From positions 744,001-808,000 of the forward strand of contig NZ_LT907980.1 of the NCBI RefSeq assembly GCF_900215155.1: a stretch of 64,000 nt of DNA. Direction: 5' to 3'. The notes beneath the pieces are model-generated. The model made no database searches, was not told the origin of the DNA, and saw only the letters and a list, made by a program, of their open reading frames with translations. The position numbers were made by a program, and so were the translations under genes. The DNA is from Marinobacter sp. LV10R510-11A. Lineage in GTDB: Bacteria; Pseudomonadota; Gammaproteobacteria; Pseudomonadales; Oleiphilaceae. Shown piece by piece: positions 54,519 to 64,000 of this stretch; position 1 is the stretch's first letter, and every line of letters begins with the position of its first letter.

Positions 54519-54869
54519 ATGGGGCCCGGATTTGGTGCACGCAGCGGCATTCTTACCCTGACGATTAAAGATAAAGCGGTTTTGTACGCGGCTTACATGC
54601 CATACATTCGCCAGGGAGGTCTGTTTATACCCACCCAGAAGCAGTATCAGCTTGGTGATGAAGTGTTTTTGCTACTGAACCTGATGGATGAGCCAGAAAA
54701 GCTCCCCGTTGCGGGCAAGGTTATCTGGATTACGCCCAAGGGCGCCCAGGGTAATCGCGCGGCAGGCATTGGTGTGCAGTTTAATGGTGATGACGAAAGT
54801 GCCAGAACCAAGATTGAATCCTATCTTGCCGGCTCTCTGAGTTCTGATCGCCCGACTCATACGATGTGA
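54519..54869 (+). CDS. pilZ: Type IV pilus protein PilZ
   Basis: A 116-residue protein, the founding PilZ needed for type IV pilus biogenesis. The segment ARSGILTLTIKDKAVLYAAYMP and LGDEVFLLLNLMDEPEKLPVAGKVIWITPKG are nearly diagnostic. As in P. aeruginosa PilZ it lacks the RxxxR c-di-GMP-binding motif, so it probably works by binding PilB/FimX rather than c-di-GMP. The ATG at 54519 lies eight bases after AAAAGG; a GTG at 54510 abuts the ribosome site. The hydrolase gene starts close to its stop. Confidence 0.94.
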   Translation: MGPGFGARSGILTLTIKDKAVLYAAYMPYIRQGGLFIPTQKQYQLGDEVFLLLNLMDEPEKLPVAGKVIWITPKGAQGNRAAGIGVQFNGDDESARTKIESYLAGSLSSDRPTHTM

Positions 54870-54880
54870 GGCCATGTGAG

Positions 54881-55750
54881 ATGCAGTGGCCGTTGCGGCA
54901 CATTACTCTGGCTGGCCTAAGCTGGGCGGCCGAGGATGCCTCCCAACCTGTTAGCCCGCCTGTCATCATGCTTCATGGCTGGCTGGATAACAGCTTTACC
55001 TTCTCGCAAATAGCGCCGGAACTGGCAAAGGTGTCGTCGTTATACGCCGTGGATATGGCTGGCCACGGGCATTCTGGCCACCGCCCGCCGGGGCAAAGCT
55101 ACCAGTTGATGGATTACGTTGCGGATATCGCAGAGCTGATCGAAACACACTTTTGTGGCCCAGAGCAGGGCATTAAAGTGGATATTGTGGGTCACTCCCT
55201 AGGCGGCATTGTTGGCTCGCTGTATGCGGCGGCTTTTCCAGAGCGGGTGCGTAAACTTGTGATGATCGACAGCTTAGGTGCACTTAGCCGCCCTGTTGAT
55301 GAAACGATTCCACAGCTTCGTAAGTCCATTACTAAGCGGATTGCGGGTTCTGGTCGCCCCGTTGTTTATCCTGATATAACCGCTGCGGCAAAAGTCCGTG
55401 AAGGCGGCCTTAGCCCGCTCAGTCATGAGGCAGCACTGACGTTGATCCCCCGCAACTTGCAGCCTGAGGGGGATGGTTACGGCTGGCGTACCGACGCCCG
55501 GCTACGGCATCCATCGCCACTGATGATGACTGAAGATCAGGTAGTGGCTTCTTTGAAGGCGGTTCAGACGCCGACACTGTTCGTGAGCGCAAAGAAAGGG
55601 TTGTTGGCTAACCGGAAGGGGCTGGACGACCGTTTGAACGCGATTTCGAACGTGCAAAAGTTGGAGGTGCCCGGTGGGCATCACTGTCACCTTGATGGGG
55701 ATGTCCGCCCGGTTGCCGATGTTGTTAGAAATTTCCTTAAAAAAGAGTGA
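54881..55750 (+). CDS. Alpha/beta hydrolase
   Basis: About 289 residues. Alpha/beta-hydrolase landmarks are the oxyanion strand IMLHGWLDNSFTF, the nucleophile elbow VGHSLGGIVGS and the late acid/His region with VPGGHHCHLDGD. It resembles esterases and epoxide-hydrolase relatives without a cap that would allow assignment. A GTG at 54866 overlapping the pilZ stop is an alternative start; the ATG at 54881 fits the domain better. It is tightly linked to pilZ and followed by the DUF4892 gene, but has no known link to pili. Confidence 0.82.
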   Translation: MQWPLRHITLAGLSWAAEDASQPVSPPVIMLHGWLDNSFTFSQIAPELAKVSSLYAVDMAGHGHSGHRPPGQSYQLMDYVADIAELIETHFCGPEQGIKVDIVGHSLGGIVGSLYAAAFPERVRKLVMIDSLGALSRPVDETIPQLRKSITKRIAGSGRPVVYPDITAAAKVREGGLSPLSHEAALTLIPRNLQPEGDGYGWRTDARLRHPSPLMMTEDQVVASLKAVQTPTLFVSAKKGLLANRKGLDDRLNAISNVQKLEVPGGHHCHLDGDVRPVADVVRNFLKKE

Positions 55751-55754
55751 TACC

Positions 55755-56657
55755 TTGTCCAAATTTTTTGTATGTCCCTTGCTTGTTGGCGCTCTGTTAC
55801 TAACAAGCTCCGCTCTTGCCAGTGCCGCACTGCCCGAAGCCTTACCTGAGGCATTTGCCCAGTCCACGCTTGAATTGTCGGTTCCCGTTGAGTCGTCAGG
55901 GCACCTGGTGCTTTTCAGCCCAGTACGTGAAGTGAACAACGAGATTCGCTCAGAATCTATGGCCCGGTTGCGGGTTTCCGGGGCGGGGCGGCTCTACCAG
56001 ATCGCCCGGGATGCTAATCGCCGCGACGCACGGGAACATTATCGTGAAGTGCTTCGTGAGCGTGGCGCACAGATTTTGTTTGAGTGCACGGGAGTTCGCT
56101 GTGGCCGAAGCAATGTGTGGGCAAATCAGATATTCAACCAAGCGGATCTGTATGGCCGGGACGCTACCCAGGATTATTTGGTGGCGGGCGTGGTGGAACG
56201 CGATGGCAGTCGCTGGCTGACGTCTGTGTATACCGTTACTAGGGGCAGCCTGAGAGAGTACGTGTGGGTGGAGCACCTAAAGGTGGCGCCAGGCGCTGTA
56301 ATTCCCGGCCTTGGAACCGTTAACAATCGAGTGTTAGGGCCTGTGATTGTTCCGTGGAAAGGTGGTGTTACCTATCAGTTTGAATGGCAGTCGGCGGATC
56401 GCCGGAAGATCAACGAGCTTGCCCGAGTTGAGGGTGCCAAGGTGGTTCTTGTGGGCTACTCCGCGCTTGACGCGAATGAATCACTGAAGGATTCCATGGA
56501 TCGCGCACGCAACGCGACTGAATCCCTTGCTGAGGTGTTGACCAAGACCGGCGTGCCCAAACAACAGCAGGAAGTGCTGATAGTCGGGCCGTTGGTATCA
56601 GTTACCGACCCGACCCGACAGGGTGACCGAGTTGAAGTGATGGTTATAACGAGGTAG
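55755..56657 (+). CDS. DUF4892 exported protein with OmpA-like C-terminal half
   Basis: About 300 residues. A signal peptide (FFVCPLLVGALLLTSSALASA) precedes a DUF4892 domain, recognised by RDAREHYREVLRERG...LFECTGVRCGRS and LYGRDATQDYLVAG. The C-terminal region (VLVGYSALDANESLKDSMDRAR...VEVMVITR) resembles an OmpA-like peptidoglycan-binding fold. No ATG gives the signal at its start, so TTG at 55755 is chosen; the frame also runs back into the hydrolase gene. The four-base gap to that gene implies cotranscription. Probably periplasmic; role unknown. Confidence 0.78.
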   Translation: MSKFFVCPLLVGALLLTSSALASAALPEALPEAFAQSTLELSVPVESSGHLVLFSPVREVNNEIRSESMARLRVSGAGRLYQIARDANRRDAREHYREVLRERGAQILFECTGVRCGRSNVWANQIFNQADLYGRDATQDYLVAGVVERDGSRWLTSVYTVTRGSLREYVWVEHLKVAPGAVIPGLGTVNNRVLGPVIVPWKGGVTYQFEWQSADRRKINELARVEGAKVVLVGYSALDANESLKDSMDRARNATESLAEVLTKTGVPKQQQEVLIVGPLVSVTDPTRQGDRVEVMVITR

Positions 56658-56676
56658 CTCTTAAAGGGGGAGTGCA

Positions 56677-57816
56677 GTGCCCGAAAATGATGTGTCCAAG
56701 GTTATGGGTAGTTCTGACATATCGGCCACCGAGTCGAGCATAAGCACTGAGGGCAAGGCCCCGGAGCGCAGGCGCCAAACGGTTGCTCTTACGTTGGGTA
56801 GCGGGGGTGCCCGTGGTTATGCCCATATTGGTGCCATTGAGATCCTGGCTGAGCGCGGCTATAACATAGTTGCCATCTCTGGCTGCTCTATGGGTGCCCT
56901 TGTTGGGGGAATGTACGCCGCCGGCAAAATGCAGGACTACAAAGACTGGGTAACCGGGCTGGGTCAGTTTGATGTGCTGAAGCTGCTGGATTTGACGTTC
57001 AATTCCGTTGGCGCCATCCGGGGCGAGAAAATCTTTTCAATAGTCCGGGAAATGTTGGGTGACACCCGCATCGAAAACCTGCCGCTGCACTATACCGCCG
57101 TCGCGACGGATTTATTGGCCCACAAGGAGATCTGGTTTCAGGACGGCCCCCTAGACCGAGCGATCCGCGCATCTGTTGCCATTCCGGGGGTGGTAACACC
57201 TTTGGTTTATGGTGGTCGTGTGCTGGTAGACGGCTCTTTGCTGAATCCGCTGCCCATTGTTCCTACCATTTCCGCACAAGCAGACATCGTCGTGGCAGTG
57301 AACCTTAGCGGTGAGGATGATCGGCGCCGGAAAATATCAGACGCTGCGTTTTCTGTTAGCGGCGATGACGATGATACGGATGAGTGGATGAATACCTTTC
57401 GCGACAGGGCATCCCGTTGGTTTGACTGGGATACGCTGAAATCTCTGGGTGTAAAGAAACCCGTCGGCGGGGATAGCCCGGAAGAGAAAATGACCAAACA
57501 GGTACAGAAAAAAGAGCACCAAAGGCTTAGTGAGAAGAAGCTGCAGGAAGAGCACGAGACCATTGATTGGGATAAGCTTGGCATCGGCAAATTTGATGTT
57601 ATGAACCTCACTATCGAAACCATGCAGAGTGCTTTGGTTCAATACAAGCTTGCGGGTTATCCGCCGGATCTTTTGGTTAACATTCCCAAGAATGCGAGCC
57701 GCAGCTATGACTACCATAAGGCGCCCGAACTGATTCAGCTTGGGCGTGAACGCATGGCGGCCGCTCTGGATCGTTATGAGGAAAGCCGAAGCAGCTCTGG
57801 CCCACTGGCTATTTGA
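56677..57816 (+). CDS. RssA-like patatin phospholipase
   Basis: A 379-residue soluble hydrolase. The patatin core has TLGSGGARGYAHIGAIEIL (oxyanion loop), SGCSMGALVGGMYA (GxSxG) and the catalytic Asp in LVDGSLLNPLPI. A C-terminal helical extension of about 130 residues (EEHETIDWDKLGIGKFDVM) is typical of RssA/NTE-like members. It starts with GTG at 56677 behind AAAGGGGGA. It is the second patatin-like gene in the window and shares little beyond the core with the one at 31786. Confidence 0.9.
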   Translation: MPENDVSKVMGSSDISATESSISTEGKAPERRRQTVALTLGSGGARGYAHIGAIEILAERGYNIVAISGCSMGALVGGMYAAGKMQDYKDWVTGLGQFDVLKLLDLTFNSVGAIRGEKIFSIVREMLGDTRIENLPLHYTAVATDLLAHKEIWFQDGPLDRAIRASVAIPGVVTPLVYGGRVLVDGSLLNPLPIVPTISAQADIVVAVNLSGEDDRRRKISDAAFSVSGDDDDTDEWMNTFRDRASRWFDWDTLKSLGVKKPVGGDSPEEKMTKQVQKKEHQRLSEKKLQEEHETIDWDKLGIGKFDVMNLTIETMQSALVQYKLAGYPPDLLVNIPKNASRSYDYHKAPELIQLGRERMAAALDRYEESRSSSGPLAI

Positions 57817-57909
57817 GCCGGCCCGGGCAGGGTTAACTTGGTGGCTGCAGTAGAGCGTTGAAACAGCGTATAATCCTGCGCTGAATCCGACATTACAGGA
57901 AACCGGTTT

Positions 57910-58812
57910 GTGAGCAGCCCGATTGAAGATCTTCATACCGTTCGCGATTACCTTCGCTACACATCTTCGCAGTTTGCCGCCGCGCCGGTTTTTTTCGGCC
58001 ATGGCACGGATAACGTGTGGGATGAAGCCGTACAGCTGGTGATGCGCAGCCTGCATCTGCCGCTGGAAAACAACACCCTGTTTCTTGATGCGCGGCTTAT
58101 CCGGGAAGAGCGCCGGATTATTCTTGAGCGTATCAGGCGCCGTATCGAGGAGCGGGTTCCTCTTGCTTATCTTCTGGGCGAAGCCTGGTTTATGGGCATG
58201 CCGTTTAATGTGGATGAGCGTGTGCTGGTGCCGCGATCCCCGATTGGTGAGCTGATTGAAAATGGCTTTCAGCCCTGGCTGGGAGACAAGCCGGTTGAGC
58301 GGATTCTTGATCTCTGCACGGGGAGCGGTTGTATTGGCATAGGCGCGGCCTCGGTATTTGAAGACGCCAGTGTGGATTTGTCAGATATATCACCGGATGC
58401 ATTGGCGGTTGCTGAATCAAACATAGATCTTCACGAACTCCGTGGCCGGGTGCGCACTGTGCAATCGGATGTGTTTGCGAACATCAGCGGGCAGTACGAT
58501 ATCATTGTGTGTAACCCGCCTTATGTAGATGCGGAGGATCTGGCGGACATGCCGGATGAGTTCCACCATGAACCCGCATTGGGTTTGGCGGCAGGTGATG
58601 ACGGGCTGGATATTGCGCACCGGATTATTGCCGGTGCAGTTGAGCATCTTACGCCCGGTGGTTTGCTGGTAGTTGAGGTGGGGAATAGCTGGGCGGCACT
58701 GGATGAAGCCTACCCGGGGCTCCCGCTTATCTGGCTGGAATTCAGCAACGGCGGCGACGGTGTCTTTGCTATCACTGAGCAGGATCTCCGCCAGTGGCAG
58801 AGCAAGCATTAA
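57910..58812 (+). CDS. prmB: Ribosomal protein L3 N5-glutamine methyltransferase PrmB
   Basis: 300 residues. It methylates Gln150 of ribosomal protein L3 using S-adenosylmethionine. The SAM-binding motif [16 protein letters not shown] and the glutamine-methyltransferase [10 protein letters not shown] are both present, with the PrmB N-terminal segment containing [10 protein letters not shown]. It starts with GTG at 57910 after ACAGGAAA. It is followed by aroC after 37 bp; prmB-aroC is a common pair in gammaproteobacteria. Confidence 0.94.
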   Translation: MSSPIEDLHTVRDYLRYTSSQFAAAPVFFGHGTDNVWDEAVQLVMRSLHLPLENNTLFLDARLIREERRIILERIRRRIEERVPLAYLLGEAWFMGMPFNVDERVLVPRSPIGELIENGFQPWLGDKPVERILDLCTGSGCIGIGAASVFEDASVDLSDISPDALAVAESNIDLHELRGRVRTVQSDVFANISGQYDIIVCNPPYVDAEDLADMPDEFHHEPALGLAAGDDGLDIAHRIIAGAVEHLTPGGLLVVEVGNSWAALDEAYPGLPLIWLEFSNGGDGVFAITEQDLRQWQSKH

Positions 58813-58849
58813 ACCAACTTCTTACAATACCCTAACAAGATATTGAATT

Positions 58850-59944
58850 ATGTCAGGAAACTCTTTCGGAAAACTGTTCACTGTTACCACTTTCGGTGAG
58901 AGCCATGGGGCTGCGCTGGGCTGCATTATCGACGGGTGCCCACCAGGGCTGGAGCTGTCGGAAGAGGATATGCAGGCGGATTTGGATCGTCGCAAGCCGG
59001 GTACGTCGCGGCACACGACCCAGCGCCGTGAGGCAGATGAGGTTCGTATTTTGTCTGGTGTGTTTGAAGGCAAAACCACTGGTACGCCGATTGGGCTGAT
59101 TATCGAGAATACGGATCAGCGCTCAAAAGACTATTCTAAGATTTCGGAACAGTTCCGCCCGGCACACGCCGATTACACGTACATGCATAAGTATGGCGTG
59201 CGTGATTATCGCGGTGGTGGTCGTTCTTCCGCCCGTGAGACGGCTATGCGTGTGGCGGCGGGTGCTGTAGCTCGGAAGTTTTTGCAGCAGCGCCTGGGTA
59301 TTCGCATCCGTGGGTATCTGTCGGAGCTTGGGCCGATTCGTGCGGAGAAACTAGACTGGGATCAGGTGCATCAGAATCCGTTTTTCTGTCCCGATGCCGA
59401 TAAGGTGCCGGAGATGGAGGCTTATATGGATGCTCTCCGTAAGGAAGGGGATTCTATTGGCGCGCGGATTAACGTAGTAGCGGAAGGCGTACCTCCTGGG
59501 TTTGGCGAGCCGGTTTTTGACCGCTTGGATGCGGATTTGGCCCATGGGTTGATGAGTATCAATGCGGTGAAGGGTGTGGAGATTGGTGCAGGCTTTGGGT
59601 GCATTACTCAAAAGGGCACTGAGCACCGGGATGAGATGACGCCTGAGGGTTTCTTGTCTAATGAAGCTGGCGGTGTGCTGGGGGGTATTTCTTCCGGGCA
59701 GCCGATTCTGGCGAGCATTGCTTTGAAGCCGACTTCGAGCTTGCGTTTACCGGGCCGCAGTATTGATGTGGATGGCAATCCGGTGGAGGTTATTACCACG
59801 GGGCGGCACGATCCTTGTGTGGGTATTCGTGCAACGCCGATTGCGGAGGCGATGATGGCGATTGTGTTGATGGATCACTATTTGCGCCATCGTGGTCAGA
59901 ATGGGGATGTTTCAGTGTCGACTCCGATCTTGGGGCAGCTCTGA
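58850..59944 (+). CDS. aroC: Chorismate synthase
   Basis: A 364-residue enzyme that forms chorismate from EPSP with reduced FMN. Signatures: [58 protein letters not shown] and [13 protein letters not shown] are all intact. It feeds pabB and aromatic amino acid synthesis. The last 49 bp overlap the 3' end of the convergent LysR gene on the other strand, which is unusual. Confidence 0.96.
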   Translation: MSGNSFGKLFTVTTFGESHGAALGCIIDGCPPGLELSEEDMQADLDRRKPGTSRHTTQRREADEVRILSGVFEGKTTGTPIGLIIENTDQRSKDYSKISEQFRPAHADYTYMHKYGVRDYRGGGRSSARETAMRVAAGAVARKFLQQRLGIRIRGYLSELGPIRAEKLDWDQVHQNPFFCPDADKVPEMEAYMDALRKEGDSIGARINVVAEGVPPGFGEPVFDRLDADLAHGLMSINAVKGVEIGAGFGCITQKGTEHRDEMTPEGFLSNEAGGVLGGISSGQPILASIALKPTSSLRLPGRSIDVDGNPVEVITTGRHDPCVGIRATPIAEAMMAIVLMDHYLRHRGQNGDVSVSTPILGQL

Positions 59945-60840
59945 CTTCTTCCTTCTTCTTCCTGAACAATGGCCAGGAGCGCTTTCGCGGCGTTGCCTGG
60001 CTGTCGGCCGGTGAGCCCGATACCGCCGAGAACCCTCGTAACCGGATGTCCCGCTTCCGTTCCCTTCGCTAATACGCCTTCGAGCACCCTCAAGCTTTCA
60101 TCCACCATGCGCAGCGGTAATACGCTCCAGCCCAGGCCGACGCTGGTCATCATTTTTAGAGTTTCCAGGTAGTTGGTGGGCATTTGCGGCTGTAGGGGCA
60201 GGTTTGCTTCCAGGAACAGGCGGCTGACGACCCGGTAAGTTGAGGTGGACGTGTCTGGCAGCAGGGCCGGATGGTTTGCCAGGTCCGCGAGTGTTGGTTT
60301 TTTCAACGAGGCTAGGGGGTGGTCTGCACCCACCACGAACGCCATGGGGTCGGGCCACTGTGCAAATACGTGGAAGCTTGGGAGCATGCTGTCGCTGAGT
60401 GTGACGAACGCGAGCTCGGCGTTGCGTTTGCGCATTTGTTCGTAGGCTGCATCCGATTCCATGAACTGCAGGTTGATGGTCACCTGGGGGTATTCACGCT
60501 TGAACCGGCGCAGCCATTTTGGCAAGTGGTGAAGGCCTATGTGGTGGCTGGCAATAATGTGTAGTTCGCCTTCTATCAAACCGGAATCTGGCGAGAGGGC
60601 AATGCGGGCGTTGTGGATTTCGTCGAGAATCTTGCGGGCATGGGGTAGTAGCCGGCTGCCGGAGTCGGTGAGGCGAATTTGTCGGTGGCTGCGGTCTACT
60701 AATGTTGTGCCTAGCTGGTTTTCCAGTGCGGCAAGGCGTTTGCTGATGGCTGGCTGGGTGAGGTGCAGCTGTTCAGCGGCTTCTGAAAAGGAGCCTTGGT
60801 CGACGATGGTCAGGAACGCTTTGAGGGCATTTGAGTCCAA
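59896..60840 (-). CDS. LysR-type regulator, probably of leuCDB
   Basis: A 314-residue LysR-type transcription factor. The N-terminal helix-turn-helix is [36 protein letters not shown], followed by the type-2 substrate-binding fold ([42 protein letters not shown]). It is divergent from leuC with 167 bp between starts, an arrangement that usually means it regulates the leu genes. Two N11-spaced inverted repeats at 60849-60901 are likely its operators. Its last 15 codons run antisense into the aroC 3' end. Confidence 0.9.
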   Translation of the reverse strand: MDSNALKAFLTIVDQGSFSEAAEQLHLTQPAISKRLAALENQLGTTLVDRSHRQIRLTDSGSRLLPHARKILDEIHNARIALSPDSGLIEGELHIIASHHIGLHHLPKWLRRFKREYPQVTINLQFMESDAAYEQMRKRNAELAFVTLSDSMLPSFHVFAQWPDPMAFVVGADHPLASLKKPTLADLANHPALLPDTSTSTYRVVSRLFLEANLPLQPQMPTNYLETLKMMTSVGLGWSVLPLRMVDESLRVLEGVLAKGTEAGHPVTRVLGGIGLTGRQPGNAAKALLAIVQEEEGRSQSCPKIGVDTETSPF

Positions 60841-60848
60841 GATGTGTC

Positions 60849-60901
60849 TTCCTGTTATGTTCTATCAGGAAAGGCTATCGCATAACCAATTGGAATGCGA
60901 T
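60849..60901. promoter_or_regulatory. Two LysR-type operators (T-N11-A) in the lysR-leuC intergenic region
   Basis: Site 1: TTCCTG (60849-60854) and CAGGAA (60866-60871), perfect inverted arms with an 11-base spacer. Site 2: ATCGCAT (60877-60883) and ATGCGAT (60895-60901), perfect 7-bp arms with an 11-base spacer. Centres are about 29 bp apart, close to three helical turns, as for a LysR tetramer bound to paired sites. The sites are seen directly; binding is inferred. Confidence 0.7.
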
Positions 60902-61007
60902 GAATGAAAAACATGAATTGCGGTTATTTAAGCGCGAGCGGTATCATGGGTGCAGAGCGCTAATAGAAAGCACCAAAAACTGTACCTCCAGAGAGCGAGA
61001 GAGAATC

Positions 61008-62426
61008 ATGGCGGGCAAGACCTTATACGACAAATTGTGGAACGACCATTTGGTTAAGCAGCGGGACGACGGCTCTGCGTTGATTTATATTGATCGCCAC
61101 TTGTTGCACGAAGTGACATCTCCCCAGGCTTTTGAGGGGCTGCGCATTGCGAATCGTAAGCCCTGGCGCATCGATGCCAACCTGGCTACGCCTGACCACA
61201 ACGTTCCGACGACCGATCGTGCAAAGGGCATTGACGGTATTGTTGACCCGGTTTCTCGTATCCAGGTGGAAACCCTCGACAAGAACTGCGACGAGTTCGG
61301 GATTCTGGAATTCAAGATCAAGGATCTGCGTCAGGGCATTGTGCACGTTATTGGGCCAGAACAGGGTGCAACATTGCCGGGTATGACCATTGTGTGCGGG
61401 GATTCCCATACCTCGACCCACGGCGCGTTCGGCTGTCTTGCCCACGGCATTGGCACGTCCGAAGTTGAGCATGTGCTGGCCACTCAGTGCCTAGTGCAGC
61501 AGAAGATGAAGAACATGCTGGTGAAGGTAAACGGCCAGCTTGGCAAAGGTGTAACGAGTAAGGACGTGGTGCTGGCGATCATCGCCAAAATTGGCACGGC
61601 TGGTGGCACCGGCCATGCGATTGAATTTGGTGGTCAGGCCATTCAGAACCTCACCATGGAAGGCCGGATGTCCATTTGTAATATGGCCATCGAAGCCGGT
61701 GCCCGTGTTGGCATGGTTGCTGTAGACGGCACTACGATCGATTACGTAAAAGGCCGGCCGTTCTCACCAACGGGTGAAACCTGGGATGCGGCGGTTAAGT
61801 ACTGGCGTACGCTGCACAGCGATCTGGACGCGGAGTTTGATAAGGTTGTTGAGCTAGACGGCGCAGAGATTCTGCCCCAGGTAAGTTGGGGTACATCCCC
61901 AGAAATGGTTGTGAACATTACTGGCCATGTGCCGGACCCCGCAAAAGAAGAAGATCCGATCAAGCGTGAAGGCATTGAGCGGGCTTTGAAGTACATGGGT
62001 TTGCGGCCAAACCAGGCGATTACTGATATCAAGTTAGACAGAGTGTTTATCGGCTCCTGCACCAACGGCCGTATTGAAGACCTGCGCGAAGCGGCTGTTG
62101 TGGTCAAGGGCCGCAAAGTTGCCGATAGCCTTATCCAGGCGATGGTTGTGCCGGGTTCTGGCTTGGTAAAAGCACAGGCAGAAGCGGAAGGCCTAGATCG
62201 GATTTTCATTGAAGCAGGCCTTGAATGGCGAGATCCGGGTTGCTCCATGTGCCTGGCCATGAACGCAGACAAGCTCGGGCAGGGTGAGCACTGTGCGTCT
62301 ACGTCTAACCGTAACTTTGAAGGTCGGCAAGGCTTTGGCGGTAGAACGCATCTGGTGAGCCCGGCCATGGCCGCTGCTGCAGCCATAGCTGGCCATTTTG
62401 TTGATGTTCGCGAATTGTTGAACTGA
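61008..62426 (+). CDS. leuC: 3-isopropylmalate dehydratase large subunit
   Basis: A 472-residue aconitase-family enzyme that isomerises isopropylmalate in leucine synthesis. It begins [14 protein letters not shown], and has [24 protein letters not shown], the [4Fe-4S] cysteines in [12 protein letters not shown] and GCSMCLAMN, and [10 protein letters not shown]. The ATG at 61008 is set by homology and by the purine-rich GAGAGCGAGAGAG upstream; the open frame extends back across the operator region and is not coding there. It is 21 bp before leuD. Confidence 0.96.
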   Translation: MAGKTLYDKLWNDHLVKQRDDGSALIYIDRHLLHEVTSPQAFEGLRIANRKPWRIDANLATPDHNVPTTDRAKGIDGIVDPVSRIQVETLDKNCDEFGILEFKIKDLRQGIVHVIGPEQGATLPGMTIVCGDSHTSTHGAFGCLAHGIGTSEVEHVLATQCLVQQKMKNMLVKVNGQLGKGVTSKDVVLAIIAKIGTAGGTGHAIEFGGQAIQNLTMEGRMSICNMAIEAGARVGMVAVDGTTIDYVKGRPFSPTGETWDAAVKYWRTLHSDLDAEFDKVVELDGAEILPQVSWGTSPEMVVNITGHVPDPAKEEDPIKREGIERALKYMGLRPNQAITDIKLDRVFIGSCTNGRIEDLREAAVVVKGRKVADSLIQAMVVPGSGLVKAQAEAEGLDRIFIEAGLEWRDPGCSMCLAMNADKLGQGEHCASTSNRNFEGRQGFGGRTHLVSPAMAAAAAIAGHFVDVRELLN

Positions 62427-62447
62427 GCCACAGGAGAGAACTGAATC

Positions 62448-63095
62448 ATGCGCGCATTTACGCAACACCAGGGCCTTGTGGCCCCCATGGACCGTTCCAA
62501 TGTGGATACGGACATGATTATTCCCAAGCAGTTTTTGAAGTCGATCAAGCGCACGGGCTTTGGCCCGAATCTGTTTGATGCGCTGCGCTACCTGGATGAA
62601 GGCCAGCCGGATCAGGACAGTTCACAACGCCCGTTGAACCCGGATTTCGTGCTTAATCAGCCCCGTTACAAGAACGCCAGTGTGCTTTTAGCCCGCAGTA
62701 ACTTCGGGTGCGGCTCCAGCCGCGAGCACGCTCCTTGGGCTCTTGATGATTACGGTTTCCGGGTTATTATTGCGCCTAGCTTTGCTGATATTTTCTACAA
62801 TAACTGCTTTAAGAATGGCCTGCTACCCATTGTTTTAGAAGCGAATATCGTAGATAGGTTGTTTCAGGAAGCTGAGGTTTCGGAAGGCTATGAGTTGACC
62901 GTCGATTTAGATGCCAAAACCGTGATTACGCCGTCGGGTGAATCCTTCGAGTTCGATGTGGATGATTTCCGCCGCCACTGCTTGCTCAATGGCCTGGATG
63001 ACATCGGCGTTACCCTTGAAGATGCCGAGCAGATCAAAATCTACGAAGACCAGCGTCGCCAAACGGCGCCTTGGTTGTTTAGTGCTGGTCAGTAA
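62448..63095 (+). CDS. leuD: 3-isopropylmalate dehydratase small subunit
   Basis: A 215-residue swivel subunit that pairs with LeuC. N-terminal [20 protein letters not shown] and the substrate-binding [18 protein letters not shown] loop are complete, then [23 protein letters not shown]. Ribosome site AGGAGAG precedes the ATG at 62448. It is separated from leuB by 126 bp that hold a REP-like palindrome. Confidence 0.96.
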   Translation: MRAFTQHQGLVAPMDRSNVDTDMIIPKQFLKSIKRTGFGPNLFDALRYLDEGQPDQDSSQRPLNPDFVLNQPRYKNASVLLARSNFGCGSSREHAPWALDDYGFRVIIAPSFADIFYNNCFKNGLLPIVLEANIVDRLFQEAEVSEGYELTVDLDAKTVITPSGESFEFDVDDFRRHCLLNGLDDIGVTLEDAEQIKIYEDQRRQTAPWLFSAGQ

Positions 63096-63139
63096 GTTTG
63101 CTTTTAGGTGCGTTGCTGAGTAGGTGATATTCAATTTAA

Positions 63140-63165
63140 GCCGGATGCGCTACGCGTTATCCGGC
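63140..63165. repeat. REP-like palindrome between leuD and leuB
   Basis: GCCGGATGCGC (63140-63150) and GCGTTATCCGGC (63154-63165) form a near-perfect hairpin around TAC. The outer arms GCCGGAT/ATCCGGC match the end sequences of enterobacterial REP elements. No other copy was found by eye in the window. It could stabilise the leuCD message or mark a repeated extragenic family in this genome. Confidence 0.7.
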
Positions 63166-63221
63166 AATCATTAACCTGCCGGGCCTGTGGGGCTCGGATA
63201 CTAGAGATTTGGAAGTTCATT

Positions 63222-64000
63222 ATGTCCAGAACGGTACTTCTTCTGCCGGGTGACGGCATTGGTCCAGAAATTGTTGCAGAGGCTGAAAAGATCCTGCATG
63301 CCATCAACGAAAAGTTTGATCTGAAGCTCGCTTTTGAGTCAGCTCTGGTAGGCGGTGCTGCGCTGGACGAAACAGACAACCCGTTACCGGATGAGACCCT
63401 TGAGAAAGCCCGCAAAGCCGATGCTATTTTGCTGGGCGCTGTCGGCGGGCCAAAGTGGGATCATCTACCCATGGCAAAACGCCCGGAGAAAGGGTTACTT
63501 GGCCTGCGGTCGAATCTGGAATTATTCGCCAACCTACGCCCGGCCATTCTATACCCGCAACTCGCGTCAGCATCGTCCCTTAAGCCTGAGGTGGTTTCGG
63601 GCCTGGATATCATGATTGTGCGCGAACTTACCGGTGGCATTTATTTTGGCCAGCCGCGGGGTGTTCGGCAACTGGAAAGCGGTGAGCGCCAGGGCTACAA
63701 CACCTACGCTTATACAGAATCTGAAATCCGCCGTATCGGGCGGGTGGCCTTTGAAGCCGCGCAACAGCGTAGCAAAAAACTGTGCTCGGTAGATAAGGCT
63801 AATGTGCTCGAAGTAACCGTTCTGTGGCGCGAAATCATGAACGATTTGCAGCGCGAATATCCGGATGTAGAGCTGTCTCATATGTACGTTGATAATGCTG
63901 CGATGCAACTGGTTCGTGCGCCCAAGCAGTTCGACGTAATTGTGACGGGCAACATGTTTGGTGATATTCTGTCTGATGAAGCGGCCATGCTTACCGGCTC
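63222..64000 (+). CDS. leuB: 3-isopropylmalate dehydrogenase (partial)
   Basis: The first 259 residues of an enzyme that oxidises and decarboxylates isopropylmalate with NAD+. N-terminal [21 protein letters not shown], the loop [10 protein letters not shown], the substrate residues in [29 protein letters not shown] with the catalytic Tyr, and the Lys/Asp regions KANVLEV and [13 protein letters not shown] are present. The C-terminus lies beyond the right edge. The start ATG at 63222 follows TTGGAAG. Confidence 0.94.
   Translation, partial: MSRTVLLLPGDGIGPEIVAEAEKILHAINEKFDLKLAFESALVGGAALDETDNPLPDETLEKARKADAILLGAVGGPKWDHLPMAKRPEKGLLGLRSNLELFANLRPAILYPQLASASSLKPEVVSGLDIMIVRELTGGIYFGQPRGVRQLESGERQGYNTYAYTESEIRRIGRVAFEAAQQRSKKLCSVDKANVLEVTVLWREIMNDLQREYPDVELSHMYVDNAAMQLVRAPKQFDVIVTGNMFGDILSDEAAMLTG

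Noticed and set aside
60831..61007. N-terminal extension of leuC
   Set aside because: The open frame upstream of 61008 covers the operator region, does not match LeuC, and lacks a ribosome site.

Overview
The window looks like a chromosome segment of a marine gammaproteobacterium, most likely Marinobacter or a close relative. This rests on gene content and order, not on a database search. The indicators are a PrsK/PrsR/PrsT exosortase-associated regulatory set, a 4.5S RNA next to dnaX-ybaB-recR, an iron-sulfur (APS-type) CysH beside CysB, a ThrH-type phosphatase, a holB-pilZ pair, GspA/GspB, and a FabH2-like ketoacyl synthase with many lipid genes. GTG and TTG starts are frequent. I see no rRNA, tRNA or CRISPR array.

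Layout. 1-5119 (minus) carries prsK-prsR-prsT, the regulatory end of a PEP-CTERM/exopolysaccharide locus that continues off the left edge. 5224-6933 holds a sugar-phosphate mutarotase and a 2OG-Fe(II) oxygenase, divergently transcribed. 6995-12267 is housekeeping: ffs, dnaX, ybaB, recR, rnd, ycgL, ycgN and a small membrane protein. 12330-23382 is the most unusual block: a membrane VWA protein, a MoxR ATPase and a CoxE-like VWA protein, then a terminator, then a tightly overlapping run of exported proteins (coiled-coil/Ig-like, two large TPR proteins, a TPR lipoprotein, a small secreted protein) ending in a TonB-like protein with an AgmX/PglI-type C-terminus. No ExbB/ExbD-like motor gene accompanies it. 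23400-33234 is lipid-centred (MaoC hydratase, FadD, KASIII, MlaA, a patatin phospholipase) with hrpA inserted. 33245-37749 is gspA-gspB-dinG. A 307-base gap with 15-bp tandem repeats separates this from a large MalT/LuxR-type regulator. 41050-45093 contains cysB, cysH, thrH and pabB.

45318-47962 contains exported proteins of unknown function, including a FilA/DUF6160-like surface protein, bounded by back-to-back terminators. 48037-50104 is an IS91-family element with a Y2 transposase and a linked tyrosine recombinase, sharing imperfect inverted ends. It sits immediately upstream of a DUF58-TgpA pair that usually has a MoxR gene in front; none is present here. 53384-57816 has holB, pilZ, an alpha/beta hydrolase, a DUF4892 protein and an RssA-like patatin. 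57910-64000 has prmB, aroC and a leucine-biosynthesis block: a LysR regulator divergent from leuC-leuD-leuB, with two N11-spaced inverted repeats in the shared promoter region and a REP-like palindrome between leuD and leuB. leuB runs off the right edge.

How parts work together. PrsK should signal to PrsR, a sigma-54 activator, for exosortase substrates. The VWA/MoxR and TPR/TonB-like operons look like one envelope system: an AAA+ ATPase with VWA partners at the inner membrane, and a periplasm-spanning TonB-like protein with TPR partners facing the outer membrane. FadD, MaoC, KASIII, MlaA and patatin form a fatty-acid and phospholipid turnover neighbourhood. CysB probably controls cysH, and the LysR protein probably controls leuCDB.
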